NCBI GenBank assembly: GCA_947172415.1
Contig: OX359194.1
Coordinates: 1,054,001 to 1,118,000 of the forward strand
DNA from: Chondrosia reniformis
Taxonomy: Eukaryota > Porifera > Demospongiae > Chondrillida > Chondrillidae
Direction of reading: 5' to 3'
DNA: 64,000 nt
Part shown: positions 10,331 to 23,900 of the stretch, piece after piece
How positions within the stretch are numbered: the stretch's first letter is position 1
How the letters are laid out: the number at the start of each line of letters is the position of its first letter
Made by a program: the position numbers and the translations under genes
The notes under the pieces: model-generated
Database searches by the model: none
Seen by the model: the letters and a program-made list of their open reading frames with translations, nothing else
What the model was told of the DNA's origin: nothing

Positions 10331-13300
10331 CAACTTGCTTGTCATTATAGTAGATATGTCTGATCTACTTGCTTGTCATTATAGTAGATATGTCTGATCT
10401 ACTTGCTTGTCATTATAGTAGATATGACTGATCTACTTGCTTGTCATTATAGTAGATACGTCTGATCTACTTGCTTGTCATTATAGTAGATATGTCTGAT
10501 CTACTTGCTTGTCATTATAGTAGATATGTCTGATCTACTTGCTTGTCATTATAGTAGATATGACTGATCTACTTGCTTGTCATTATAGTAGATACGTCTG
10601 ATCTACTTGCTTGTCATTATAGTAGATATGTCTGATCTACTTGCTTGTCATTGTAGTAGATATGTCTGATCTACTTGCTTGTCATTATAGTAGATACGTC
10701 TGATCTACTTGCTTGTCATTATAGTAGATATGTCTGATCTACTTGCTTGTCATTGTAGTAGATATGTCTGATCTACTTGCTTGTCATTATAGTAGATATG
10801 TCTGTTCAACTTGCTTGTCATTATAGTAGATATGACTGATCTACTTGCTTGTCATTATAGTAGATATGTCTGATCTACTTGCTTGTCATTATAGTAGATA
10901 TGTCTGATCTACTTGCTTGTCATTATAGTAGATATGTCTGATCTACTTGCTTGTCATTATAGTAGATATGACTGATCTACTTGCTTGTCATTATAGTAGA
11001 TACGTCTGATCTACTTGCTTGTCATTATAGTAGATATGACTGATCTACTTGCTTGTCATTGTAGTAGATATGTCTGATCTACTTGCTTGTCATTATAGTA
11101 GATACGTCTGATCTACTTGCTTGTCATTATAGTAGATATGTCTGATCTACTTGCTTGTCATTGTAGTAGATATGTCTGATCTACTTGCTTGTCATTATAG
11201 TAGATATGTCTGTTCAACTTGCTTGTCATTATAGTAGATATGATTGATCTACTTGCTTGTCATTATAGTAGATATGTCTGCTCTACTTGCTTGTCATTAT
11301 AGTAGATATGTCTGATCTACTTGCTTGTCATTATAGTAGATATGTCTGCTCTACTTGTTTGTCATTATAGTAGATATGTCTGATCTACTTGCTTGTCATT
11401 ATAGTAGATACGTATGTCTGTTCAACTTGCTTGTCATTATAGTAGATATGTCTGCTCTACTTGCTTGTCATTATAGTAGATATGTCTGATCTACTTGCTT
11501 GTCATTATAGTAGATATGTCTGCTCTACTTGCTTGTCATTATAGTAGATATGTCTGATCTACTTGCTTGTCATTATAGTAGATACGTATGTCTGTTCAAC
11601 TTGCTTGTCATTATAGTAGATATGTCTGCTCTACTTGCTTGTCATTATAGTAGATATGTCTGATCTACTTGCTTGTCATTATAGTAGATATGTCTGATCT
11701 ACTTGCTTGTCATTATAGTAGATATGTCTGCTCTACTTGCTTGTCATTATAGTAGATATGTCTGATCTACTTGCTTGTCATTATAGTAGATATGTCTGTT
11801 CAACTTGCTTGTCATTATAGTAGATACGTATGTCTGTTCAACTTGCTTGTCATTATAGTAGATATGTCTGCTCTACTTGCTTGTCATTATAGTAGATATG
11901 TCTGATCTACTTGCTTGTCATTATAGTAGATATGTCTGATCTACTTGCTTGTCATTATAGTAGATATGTCTGATCTACTTGCTTGTCATTATAGTAGATA
12001 TGTCTGATCTACTTGCTTGTCATTATAGTAGATATGTCTGATCTACTTGCTTGTCATTATAGTAGATATGTCTGATCTACTTGCTTGTCATTATAGTAGA
12101 TATGTCTGCTCTACTTGCTTGTCATTATAGTAGATATGTCTGATCTACTTGCTTGTCATTATAGTAGATACGTATGTCTGTTCAACTTGCTTGTCATTAT
12201 AATAGATATGTCTGCTCTACTTGCTTGTCATTATAGTAGATATGTCTGATCTACTTGCTTGTCATTATAGTAGATATGACTGATCTACTTGCTTGACATT
12301 ATATTAGATATGTCTGCTCTACTTGCTTGTCATTATAGTAGATATGTCTGATCTACTTGCTTGTCATTATAGTAGATATGTCTGATCTACTTGCTTGTCA
12401 TTATAGTAGATATGTCTGATCTACTTGCTTGTCATTATAGTAGATATGTCTGCTCTACTTGCTTGTCATTATAGTAGATATGTCTGATCTACTTGCTTGT
12501 CATTATAGTAGATATGTCTGCTCTACTTGCTTGTCATTATAGTAGATATGACTGATCTACTTGCTTGTCATTATAGTAGATATGACTGATCTACTTGCTT
12601 GTCATTATAGTAGATATGACTGATCTACTTGCTTGTCATTATAGTAGATACGTCTGATCTACTTGCTTGTCATTATAGTAGATATGTCTGATCTACTTGC
12701 TTGTCATTATAGTAGATATGTCTGATCTACTTGCTTGTCATTATAGTAGATATGACTGATCTACTTGCTTGTCATTATAGTAGATACGTCTGATCTACTT
12801 GCTTGTCATTATAGTAGATATGTCTGATCTACTTGCTTGTCATTGTAGTAGATATGTCTGATCTACTTGCTTGTCATTATAGTAGATATGTCTGATCTAC
12901 TTGCTTGTCATTATAGTAGATACGTATGTCTGTTCAACTTGCTTGTCATTATAGTAGATATGTCTGCTCTACTTGCTTGTCATTATAGTAGATATGTCTG
13001 ATCTACTTGCTTGTCATTATAGTAGATATGTCTGATCTACTTGCTTGTCATTATAGTAGATATGTCTGCTCTACTTGCTTGTCATTATAGTAGATATGTC
13101 TGATCTACTTGCTTGTCATTATAGTAGATATGTCTGATCTACTTGCTTGTCATTATAGTAGATATGTCTGATCTACTTGCTTGTCATTATAGTAGATATG
13201 TCTGATCTACTTGCTTGTCATTATAGTAGATATGTCTGATCTACTTGCTTGTCATTGTAGTAGATATGTCTGATCTACTTGCTTGTCATTATAGTAGATA

Positions 13301-13690
13301 TGACTGATCTACTTGCTTGTCATTATAGTAGATATGACTGATCTACTTGCTTGTCATTATAGTAGATATGACTGATCTACTTGCTTGTCATTATAGTAGA
13401 TACGTCTGATCTACTTGCTTGTCATTATAGTAGATATGTCTGATCTACTTGCTTGTCATTGTAGTAGATATGTCTGATCTACTTGCTTGTCATTATAGTA
13501 GATATGTCTGATCTACTTGCTTGTCATTATAGTAGATATGACTGATCTACTTGCTTGTCATTATAGTAGATACGTCTGATCTACTTGCTTGTCATTATAG
13601 TAGATATGTCTGATCTACTTGCTTGTCATTGTAGTAGATATGTCTGATCTACTTGCTTGTCATTATAGTAGATATGTCTGATCTACTTGC
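10331..13690 (+). repeat. 34-bp minisatellite, about 98 copies, 75 bp before the B start codon
   Basis: The unit contains GATCTACTTGCTTGTCATTA then TAGTAGATATGTCT. Each unit holds a 7-bp inverted repeat, ATCTACT ... AGTAGAT, with a 13-base loop. Variants (ATGACT, TACGTCT, TTCAAC, and a TACGTATG form with four extra bases) recur in blocks, suggesting higher-order duplication. Only about five units lie before gene C (38887-39055) and two before gene D (60255-60328), so the array expanded specifically here. Confidence 0.95.
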
Positions 13691-13765
13691 AGTTAAATGA
13701 TTCAAAATACCTCTGTTTGCTAGATATAATTGGCTTCATAATTGAAGGTCTGTTGTGTAAAGGAA

Positions 13766-13838
13766 ATGAAAATGAAGCATACTCCTTTAACCCCTCTCCG
13801 TTTGATGGTACTGCTCTCTCTACTCCCAGCACTAACAG
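13766..13838 (+). other. Gene B exon 1: signal peptide
   Basis: It encodes MKMKHTPLTPLRLMVLLSLL then PALTG: a basic N-terminus, hydrophobic core and small residues before the likely cleavage site. It ends in phase 1 at ACTAACAG before GTAAAA. The sequence is nearly identical in C and D. Confidence 0.85.
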
Positions 13839-16800
13839 GTAAAAGGTTTATTTAAAGATTAAAGATTAGCAATGAATATATGTACAAGCAATGTCAATTA
13901 ATTAGTAATCTCTTTGGTTTTGGTAACAACATTATTATAATGATATCCTGAAAATCTACTATATCGCACACGTACATTTCTTTTTGAATATAGTTTGTCA
14001 GACTGTAACAGTAGGTGGACCAAATGACACATCAACTGAAAGATCTATTACACCCACCCTTGATAGCAAAGTACAGCTGTTTTGTTCACGGCCAAGCTGG
14101 GCTAAGGATTGGTATACAACAGGTTCTAGCGTTGCAGCAAAAGATGGAGAAATAAGTACAATGTCAGGACTTAATAGAAAATTGGAATTTGTTAACTTTA
14201 AGACATCACAAGTTGGAACATATAGTTGTATACTTGAGCCAGAAAAAGATCGTAAAAACACAACACGTTTCCAAACCTTTACAGTAACTCTAGGTTAGTG
14301 CTAGGCACAATTTCACACAAATGTAACAGTTCAGAGTAAAATGATTTCTGTGAAAATTGATTCCAGATATTTTAATTATGGCATTTGGTAGAGAATGATT
14401 GCCAAAGTTAGATCTCAATTTCTGTCTCATAGATTTTGTCCAAATTGTCATTGAAGTTAGAAATAGCTTAATAAAGCCCCTGGGGTTCACAAACAATCAA
14501 CAAGGACATAGTTTTATACCAATTGAGGAAGATCGCAGCATCCTGGATATTGATTGCTCAAAGATTATTTGTGAACCCCAGGGACTATCACTCGTAACTC
14601 TTATCTTCAGATACTCATACACAGCAATAAACCTTTATCAAGCTATTTCAAACTTTAATAAATGTTTTAAAAAATCTCTGAAACAAGTTAAATAACTACT
14701 TCCTTCGGTTAGAAATAACTTGTTGCAGTATATTAAGCAAAATAATTGTCTTATCTTATATTTCTACCCTCAACTGTTATAAATAGTATGTATACGTATA
14801 TGGAGTGTACGTATAGAAAAAGGCTATTTTCACTATATTTGACTGTAGCTATAGTTAGATAGATGATAGAAATTTCTTTTAATTGCACCAGATCTTTTAT
14901 TGAGAAGGTTCATCTTTAGTTTTTTCAGCTTCCCCACGGTCAAACTTCCAAATTCCCAAAAATCAAACAGCATCTTTAGTCTTTTGAGCCCGGGTTTATT
15001 TTTCATTATCTGAGATTTGCACACATACACACATTGTTCTTGTTTTGCATTCTCTTGTATATATATAAATATACCCCGTTGCCGGGGTAACCGCCTGTGT
15101 ATATATTTCGTAACCGGGGTATAACAGGATTTAAGAAGCTATATACTGCCATCGGCTTCTTAAATCCTGTTATATCCCTGCCCAAATATGGTAAACTAAG
15201 ACGTTTCTACTTGGAGGGTGGACAATTCTCCTTTCATTTAGGACAGTGGGAGTAGTCAGGGCAAGAGCATTCTATAAAGTCGTCAGCGTTTAAGCCAAAC
15301 TAACCAGATGCCAGATGAGCCATCCTGAAAGTCCCGCCAAAATAACAATAAGAAGCGAAGGAGTATATATCACTTATACCACGGCATCACTTCTATGTTT
15401 GGGCGCATCGATCCCTACTTCTAGTATATCCATGATGCGCCCAAACATAGAAGTGATGTGTATAGTTAAGTTTCAGTATGCTACTTCTGCAATGTTAGCC
15501 TTACCATATGATCACTTTCTTGTTTCGTTACTTTTTCTAGATGTGCCAATCACTGTTATAGTGCCATCCCTACTTTTAACTTCATTTTTGAATGTTTTTA
15601 TTTAACTTATATATATATATATTGTTGTGCATAAATACACTATACATATATATACGTATGGTGATATAACATTGTTGCTGTTTTACGTACCTTCTTACCA
15701 TCTTCTCCTATCCAAGTGAATATACGAAATACTGTAAAAGTTGGTATGAACAGCGAAACAATCCTTACTATAAGACCGGATGAAAGTGAACCTGTAAAGC
15801 TGGAGTGTGAGCGGACAAGCAAAAATAGGAACTGGTACAGTGATGGAATTATAGTTACTCCAACTAGTGGACAACTTAACACTACAGATATGACAGGAGT
15901 TGCAACATTGTCCATCTCCACATTGAATGCAAATAACACTGGAAATTATACTTGTAAAGTAACTGATGGTAATACAACAGAGTACACAATAGTATTAGGT
16001 AAGCATAATTGACACAGAAGTAATATATGGTTCATCCTTCAGACATACAAATGCAAGGTAATGGATGTCCACACTGGTATCCTTAATGTGTAGTAGGTTG
16101 TCTTATTTCTACACTTTACAGCTATAAATCATCATTACATCCTTTTTGGTCAGCCACATTTTTACCTTCCATCTCTATATCATGCACTTACCTGACTAGT
16201 CTCTCTGGTCCCTGTATTTAACTTGATTTCTTTTCAATGTTCCCTTTATAGGCGTATCTCCTACTCAAGTTATAACAACTAGTGAACCATTTAATCCAAC
16301 CATTCCGATCATAGTTGTACTACTGATAATAGTCATCATAGTATTGATAGTGATTGTAATACTTGGAATCGTTCTTTATTTAAAGTGAGTTTTATATGTA
16401 TACTACTGTAATATAATTCATATATAAGAATTATTATATACTACTATAATATTTAAATTCATATGCTACTGTTATAAAATTTGTATAGAAATTTATGGAA
16501 ACTTTTGTGATATTTAAAGCTGATACATAGTAAATACATTAGCCTTGTTATCTTTGCTGCTGTTTCTCTCCTTTTAAAGGCGAAATGACAGATTGCCAAG
16601 ATTCAATAGATCTCAATCAACCAAGAAATCTCTCATTAAGTCAAATGCAGTACAATCAAGCCCTAGTATGTCAATATGGTAGAGGTGTAAGTGACTATGA
16701 AATGAGCTATTAAAACCATTCCTGTAAACATTATAGGTCCAGAAGTTGTGCCATATGCTCAAACCACAGGCACAGAAGTGACCTCATCAAAGAGGGGAAA

Positions 16801-17881
16801 AGGTAAACAAACTGTTTATTGAGTAAATATTTGGTATTTGTTTATTGTTACAGCGACCTACATACTTTAAAGTGAAACTATTTAATTTTCTCACTTCCAT
16901 CTTTATCACCATAACAACAGTTGATGCTCATATGTATGATGAAGTTAGAGACAAAGAAAATGGTATGTTTACAGTAGATTTGAACATATCATTTTTTGTG
17001 GTGTTATGTGTATAAGAGGTTACGGCTACAATATACTTATGAAATGGTTTAATTAAATAAAAGGATTGTTACATTGTTGATTGATAGGGTTATCCTCTTT
17101 CCTATTGAGGTGGATGTACTTTATTTGTTATACTATCCATTCTATACATACTCTAAGTGTATGCATGATTGATGTGCATTTATGTATATATGTACTTAGC
17201 TGTATATTTGTATTTTCACACCTCCATCCATCTATTTCACCATAGCAACAGCTGATATTGGTATGTATGATGAGATTGGGGACAAAGGAAATGGTATGTT
17301 TACAGTAAATCGTATCAATATTAATGTAAACACATCAGTATATGTATATACGTGTATATGTAGGTGTATTTAGTATGATAAGATTGAGTGTATGGTAAAT
17401 GTACATGTATGCATGTGCATACGTATGTACCTTATAATATGTACATGGATGTACATAACTATTGGTACTCATTTGAATGTAACTTGTATGTGTATTAATG
17501 ACTGTATGTTCTCCTCAGGTGCTAGCAAGGCAGCACCTCCTCTGGTGGCTGTAGAGTTTCATGCAGAGAAGAAAGAGGAAGTTACAATACACGAGTACAG
17601 TATGATAGACAAAAGTAAAAAAAGTAAGACTTTAATAATTTATAGTATAGCAGTTACATTTCAGGGGTGATCACACTAGAGAAGTGGTCATGTTAGAGAG
17701 GTGGTCACAATAGAGAGGTGGTCACACTAGAGAGAACTTACCAAATGTCTCCCTTGACTATATTTTTAGCTAGTAAAGGTGCTAATGGAGCAATTGCAAC
17801 AGAACAGTTTCTTCAGCATATTAAGAAACTTAGTGAAAAGAATTTTTCAGGTTTTCATAAAGAATTTGAGGTAAACACTAT

Positions 17882-17915
<34 letters not shown>

Positions 17916-20900
17916 TATTTGGGTATATACTGTATTAATCTTGTTGACTTGCACCTATTAATTCTAACAGACTATTCCTACTGAACCAGATGGAGTAGCT
18001 TCAGTAGCAAAGGCTAATAAACACAAGAACAGATACAAAAACATATACACTTGTGAGTGCAGCTTGCATGAGTTTAACTGCATGAAAAGCTCTCATATGG
18101 TGTTGTGCTAGCCCTAATTATCCTCATGAGGGCAGGGTTATACTCACATTTAACATCTGTGTAGCATCTGATTTTTATTAGATTTGTCTTGTTGAAATAT
18201 AAGAGAGTTTCAGTTTATATTTGTGTAACAATCATGTAATATAGTTGTGTGACCCAATGCAAGCAAATGACCTTTCAAAATGGAGATTTTCCCATTATAG
18301 AGTTGAAAATGTTATTGCTAAAGTCATCTGTATATAGTTAATGGAAGGTTTCAGCATTCAAAACATATATATCCAACGGTCTAATCTAAAAGGTCTTTGG
18401 GATATCAGTGATTGCTTGACCTCTACTGTATTTGATTTTCTGAACATTTTGTAGTTGACCATTCCAGAGTCGTCCTATCAGTTCCAGACAGAAATGGAAG
18501 TGACTATATCAACGCTTCCTACATTGATGTAAGTGTTGTGTATATTTGACCACACCCACTATATTCAGCCAATCAGTGTTCATGTCACTCTACCATCCAA
18601 TCAATGAAAGTGTTAGATCTACACTTGGCTGTTTGATATGTTGTGTTCTTAGTGGAACTAAAAGTTTCATACTGAAAATATTGGGCTTTTATTTCATTCT
18701 AACCACAATGCCTGATCTAGTCATAATGTCATTTTCAATATAATATAACATACGTATGTATGTATTTATGTACTTACCTACATATCTGTATAAATTTAGG
18801 GATACAAAACAAGGAGCTGCTATATCGCCACACAAGGTATGTATATTATATGATATCATTATTGTATATATTGTATGTTTGTGTACTTACTATATACTCT
18901 ATATGTCACCTCATCTACACATTAATAGCTATCTGTAAGTGTGCAGGGCTGCATGCAGAACTTCAGGCCAGGGCAAATGAAACTTTTCAAAATTTAGGGA
19001 GGGGGGAATGGTATGGTGTCGAAGCAGTTTAGGGGGTTCCCAAAGGTCTAGGGGAGAGAATACCCACCCCCCTCTATGCAGCCCTCTGTGTATTTCCACT
19101 GTAACATGAACATTTTATGTATGTACGTATGTGTATAAGTATGTATTATCTTTAAGTAATGGATCAGCTTATACATTAGACATGCCCTATGTAGTATAGT
19201 AATATACGTATGTACTGAATAGTTGTGAATACTTTATGAACACTTGTTCCAGGACCCACTCCGGATACAGTATCTGACTTTTTACAATTGGTTTGGGATA
19301 GTAAGACTCCAATCATTGTCATGTTGACCCAACCTGAAGAGAAGGGAAAGGTACATTATATATATATTATATGTATATGTACAATATAATTTATATGTAT
19401 TATACATACTATATTACACAATCTTCCTACATCACAGACTATGCAATATTCGCCCATCTATATCTGTATGTAATCATTGTATATATTGTGTATTGTTTTG
19501 CTAATCACTGTAGATTACATACACTTAAACTGTGTTATTGTGTACACTGCCTAAAACCACAGAAATTGTTCCTATAAGGTATAGCAGCCTTCTAGGTTAG
19601 GCTATTGTTTAAATAAACATGGGACAGCTGATTGGAAGGTGATGGCTAAGTGTAGGAATAACACAATAGTGCAAGGATTTCCTAAGGTGAATGACCTTAT
19701 TTGTCATAATTGAATTCTGAGGCTTTGTGGTAGCTGATCATGAGCTCAGATGTAAACTGTAGTGGCTGACCTAGCACTTTAAACTGGTAGGCCTTGACTG
19801 GCCACAGCATCCTGGGGGTGAGGCAATAAGACATGACTGGTGAGGGTGGGGCAATAAGACATGACTGGTGAGGGTGAGGCAATAAGACATGACTGGTGAG
19901 GGTGGGGCAATAGGGCATGACTGGTGAGGGTGGGGCAATAAGACATGACTGGTGAGGGTGGGGCAATAAGACATGACTGGTGAGGGTGGGGCAATAAGAC
20001 ATGACTGGTGAGGGTTGGGCAATAAGGTATGACTGGGGAGGGTGAGGCAATAAGACATGACTGGTGAGGGTGAGGCAATAAGGCATGACTGGTGAGGGTG
20101 GGGCAATAAGACATGACTGGTGAGGGTGGGGCAATAAGGCATGACTGGTGAGGGTGGGGCAATAAGACATGACTGGTGAGGGTGGGGCAATAAGGCATGA
20201 CTGGTGAGGGTGGGGCAATAAGGCATGACTGGTGAGGGTGGGGCAATAAGGCATGACTGGTGAGGGTGGGGCAATAAGGCATGACTGGTGAGGGTGGGGC
20301 AATAAGGTATGACTGGTGAGGGTGGGGCAATAAGGCATGACTGGTGAGGGTGGGGCAATAAGGCATGACTGGTGAGGGTGGGGCAATAAGGCATGACTGG
20401 TGAGGGTGGGGCAATAAGACATGACTGGTGAGGGTGGGGCAATAGGGCATGACTGGTGAGGGTGGGGCAATAAGGCATGACTGGTGAGGGTGGGGCAATA
20501 AGACATGACTGGTGAGGGTGGGGCAATAAGACATGACTGGTGAGGGTTGGGCAATAAGGTATGACTGGTGAGGGTGGGGCAATAAGACATGACTGGTGAG
20601 GGTGGGGCAATAGGGTATGACTGGTGAGGGTGGGGCAATAAGGCATGACTGGTGAGGGTGGGGCAATAAGACATGACTGGTGAGGGTGGGGCAATAAGAC
20701 ATGACTGGTGAGGGTGGGGCAATAAGGCATGACTGGTGAGGGTGGGGCAATAAGGCATGACTGGTGAGGGTGGGGCAATAAGGCATGACTGGTGAGGGTG
20801 GGGCAATAAGGCATGACTGGTGAGGGTGGGGCAATAAGGCATGACTGGTGAGGGTGAGGCAATAAGACATGACTGGTGAGGGTGAGGCAATAAGGCATGA

Positions 20901-23900
20901 CTGGTGAGGGTGGGGCAATAAGACATGACTGGTGAGGGTGGGGCAATAAGGCATGACTGGTGAGGGTGGGGCAATAAGGCATGACTGGTGAGGGTGAGGC
21001 AATAAGACATGACTGGTGAGGGTGGGGCAATAAGGCATGACTGGTGAGGGTGAGGCAATAAGACATGACTGGTGAGGGTGGGGCAATAAGACATGACTGG
21101 TGAGGGTGGGGCAATAAGGCATGACTGGTGAGGGTGGGGCAATAAGGCATGACTGGTGAGGGTGGGGCAATAAGGCATGACTGGTGAGGGTGGGGCAATA
21201 AGACATGACTGGTGAGGGTGAGGCAATAAGGCATGACTGGTGAGGGTGAGGCAATAAGGCATGACTGGTGAGGGTGGGGCAATAAGGCATGACTGGTGAG
21301 GGTGGGGCAATAAGGCATGACTGGTGAGGGTGGGGCAATAAGGCATGACTGGTGAGGGTGGGGCAATAAGACATGACTGGGGAGGGTGGGGCAATAAGGC
21401 ATGACTGGTGAGGGTGGGGCAATAAGACATGACTGGGGAGGGTTGGGCAATAAGGCATGACTGGGGAGGGTGGGGCAATAAGGCATGACTGGTGAGGGTG
21501 GGGCAATAAGGCATGACTGGTGAGGGTGAGGCAATAAGGCATGACTGGTGAGGGTGGGGCAATAGGGCATGACTGGTGAGGGTGGGGCAATAAGGCATGA
21601 CTGGTGAGGGTGGGGCAATAAGGCATGACTGGTGAGGGTGGGTCAATAAGGCATGACTGGTGAGGGTGGGGCAATAAGGCATGACTGGTGAGGGTGGGGC
21701 AATAAGGCATGACTGGTGAGGGTGGGGCAATAAGGCATGACTGGTGAGGGTGGGGCAATAGGGCATGACTGGTGAGGGTGGGGCAATAAGGCATGACTGG
21801 TGAGGGTGGGGCAATAAGGCATGACTGGGGAGGGTGGGGCAATAAGACATGACTGGTGAGGGTGAGGCAATAAGACATGACTGGTGAGGGTGGGGCAATA
21901 GGGCATGACTGGGGAGGGTGGGGCAATAAGACATGACTGGTGAGGGTGAGGCAATAAGACATGACTGGTGAGGGTGAGGCAATAAGACATGACTGGTGAG
22001 GGTGGGGCAATAAGACATGACTGGTGAGGGTGGGGCAATAAGGCATGACTGGTGAGGGTGGGGCAATAAGGCATGACTGGTGAGGGTGGGGCAATAAGGC
22101 ATGACTGGTGAGGGTGGGGCAATAAGGCATGACTGGTGAGGGTGGGGCAATAAGACATGACTGGTGAGGGTGGGGCAATAAGACATGACTGGTGAGGGTG
22201 GGGTAATAAGGCATGACTGGTGAGGGTGGGGCAATAAGACATGACTGGTGAGGGTGGGGCAATAAGACATGACTGGTGAGGGTGGGGCAACAAGGCATTA
22301 CTTTGTAGGGCTAGATACACCTGCATATAGCAGTTTTATTTTCTTTGCCAATTTTAAATACAATTGCAAGAACTTAAAAATACTGAATGGACAGCATGGA
22401 TACATATTGAATGTGTCAAAAAGTGAATAATTGCTGGAAGATATTACGCTAACCAGCCAAACTACCAAAATTCTATAACTAAAGTCCTATTAACTGTCAA
22501 CCAGTGATTGTGTCACACTTATCCATCACAACCTTTGTAAAAGCAAATTACTATACCTACGTATGTATGCTAAGTAGGGCTGTATAGAGGGGGGCAGGGG
22601 GGAGGGGGCATACCCCTCAAGATTAATTTTGCCCCCCTAGACCTTTGGGAACCCCCTAAACTGCTTCGTCACCTTGTCCCCCTAAATTTTGAAAATTTTC
22701 ATTTTGCCCCCTCTGGCCCCACGTTCTGCATGCAGCCCTGCTAAGGCTACGATAAATGTTATAATCTGATGACTTCTGAGTTGTGGACCAATACAATAAT
22801 ATTTGTCTTTTGAATAGACATTTGGATATTCTTCTAAGAGAATATTCAAACCGTCTTTTGTTTACAGTTTTTCCTCTTTTCTATTTTAAGAGGAAATGTG
22901 AGCAGTACTGGAACAATAACCTCTCAGAGACCTTCCAGGCAGGCAGTAATATGACAGTGGTAGTGAACCAGTGTCTGGGGTTTGCTGATTATGAAGTCAG
23001 GGACATGACAATACTAAATGTAAGACTATATCAGAGCTATGTGTTTGTATTATATTAATGTATTATGTTGTGTAAGTACGTGTATGTTTACATTTTCATT
23101 CTGTAAAGGCCATTAGAAACCATTTAAATTTAAAAGTTCTTTTACTTTAAAGGAATAGCATTAAGATTGTGTTCAAACTAACATGCATTTATAAAACATT
23201 AATAAAATCACAAATCATTAGAAGCTGAGCTCCAATAGATATGTACCTCTCCTGAGATTTACATGCTAGAAAATCACTCTAATACAGCATTCATATCTCC
23301 TGGCTGGTATTACCTTTAATGAGTATACATATATATATCTTTTAAAAAATGATATGGCTTGTTTGTTGTGTTCATTAGCCTTTTGCTGATGAAGACCTTC
23401 ATGGTCGAAGCGTTCAATAATCTATGTAAAATTACTGTTGCTGATGCTCATATGAAATCCACTGATCTTAAGGTTCTTTTATGTATGTATATAAGATATG
23501 GATGACAAGCCTTAGGAATTGTGACAGTGTCTTTCTCTGGTACTGTGGTCATGTGAGTAGGTCACATGATCCTGATGACATATGTACGTAAAGGCAATGA
23601 GAACCACTTGATCTTTTGAGTGCCCACTGGACCTTCCACATGTCTCCAGTCCTCACTACAGTCATATAGCCTCATGATATTGTCACACATAGTGTGAGCC
23701 TTAACTGTAACCTGTATTCAATTATGCTTTAAAATACCATTTCCTACAACAATGCATACACACATATGAATGGAAATATAGGACATTAATAGGACAAACT
23801 GAAACACAAATTTCCCAGAATTGCGACTATAAGGACAATTTAGATTTACCATTCATAATCCTGATCTTTACATCACATACTTACATCTGCTTCATGTCTG

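Noticed and set aside
10331-13690. CRISPR array (34-bp regular repeats)
   Set aside because: There are no unique spacers: the units are directly adjacent and degenerate. The surrounding genes are eukaryotic with introns. It is a minisatellite.
14399-14695. 98-codon frame in gene B intron 2
   Set aside because: It lies between two well-defined Ig exons, overlaps a foldback and is not open in C. Intronic noise.
16921-17623. Canonical ITIM motifs in the tail
   Set aside because: Tyrosines 319, 333 and 368 have His, Gly or His at position -2 instead of I/V/L/S, so they do not meet the ITIM definition.
19697-22326. Very long minus-strand reading frames (up to 857 codons) of a Pro/His/Ser-rich repeat
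   Set aside because: They run through the 28-bp minisatellite. Because 28 is not a multiple of 3 and the unit has no stop on that strand, all three frames are open with the same peptide. They lie inside an intron of gene B and shrink with copy number in C.
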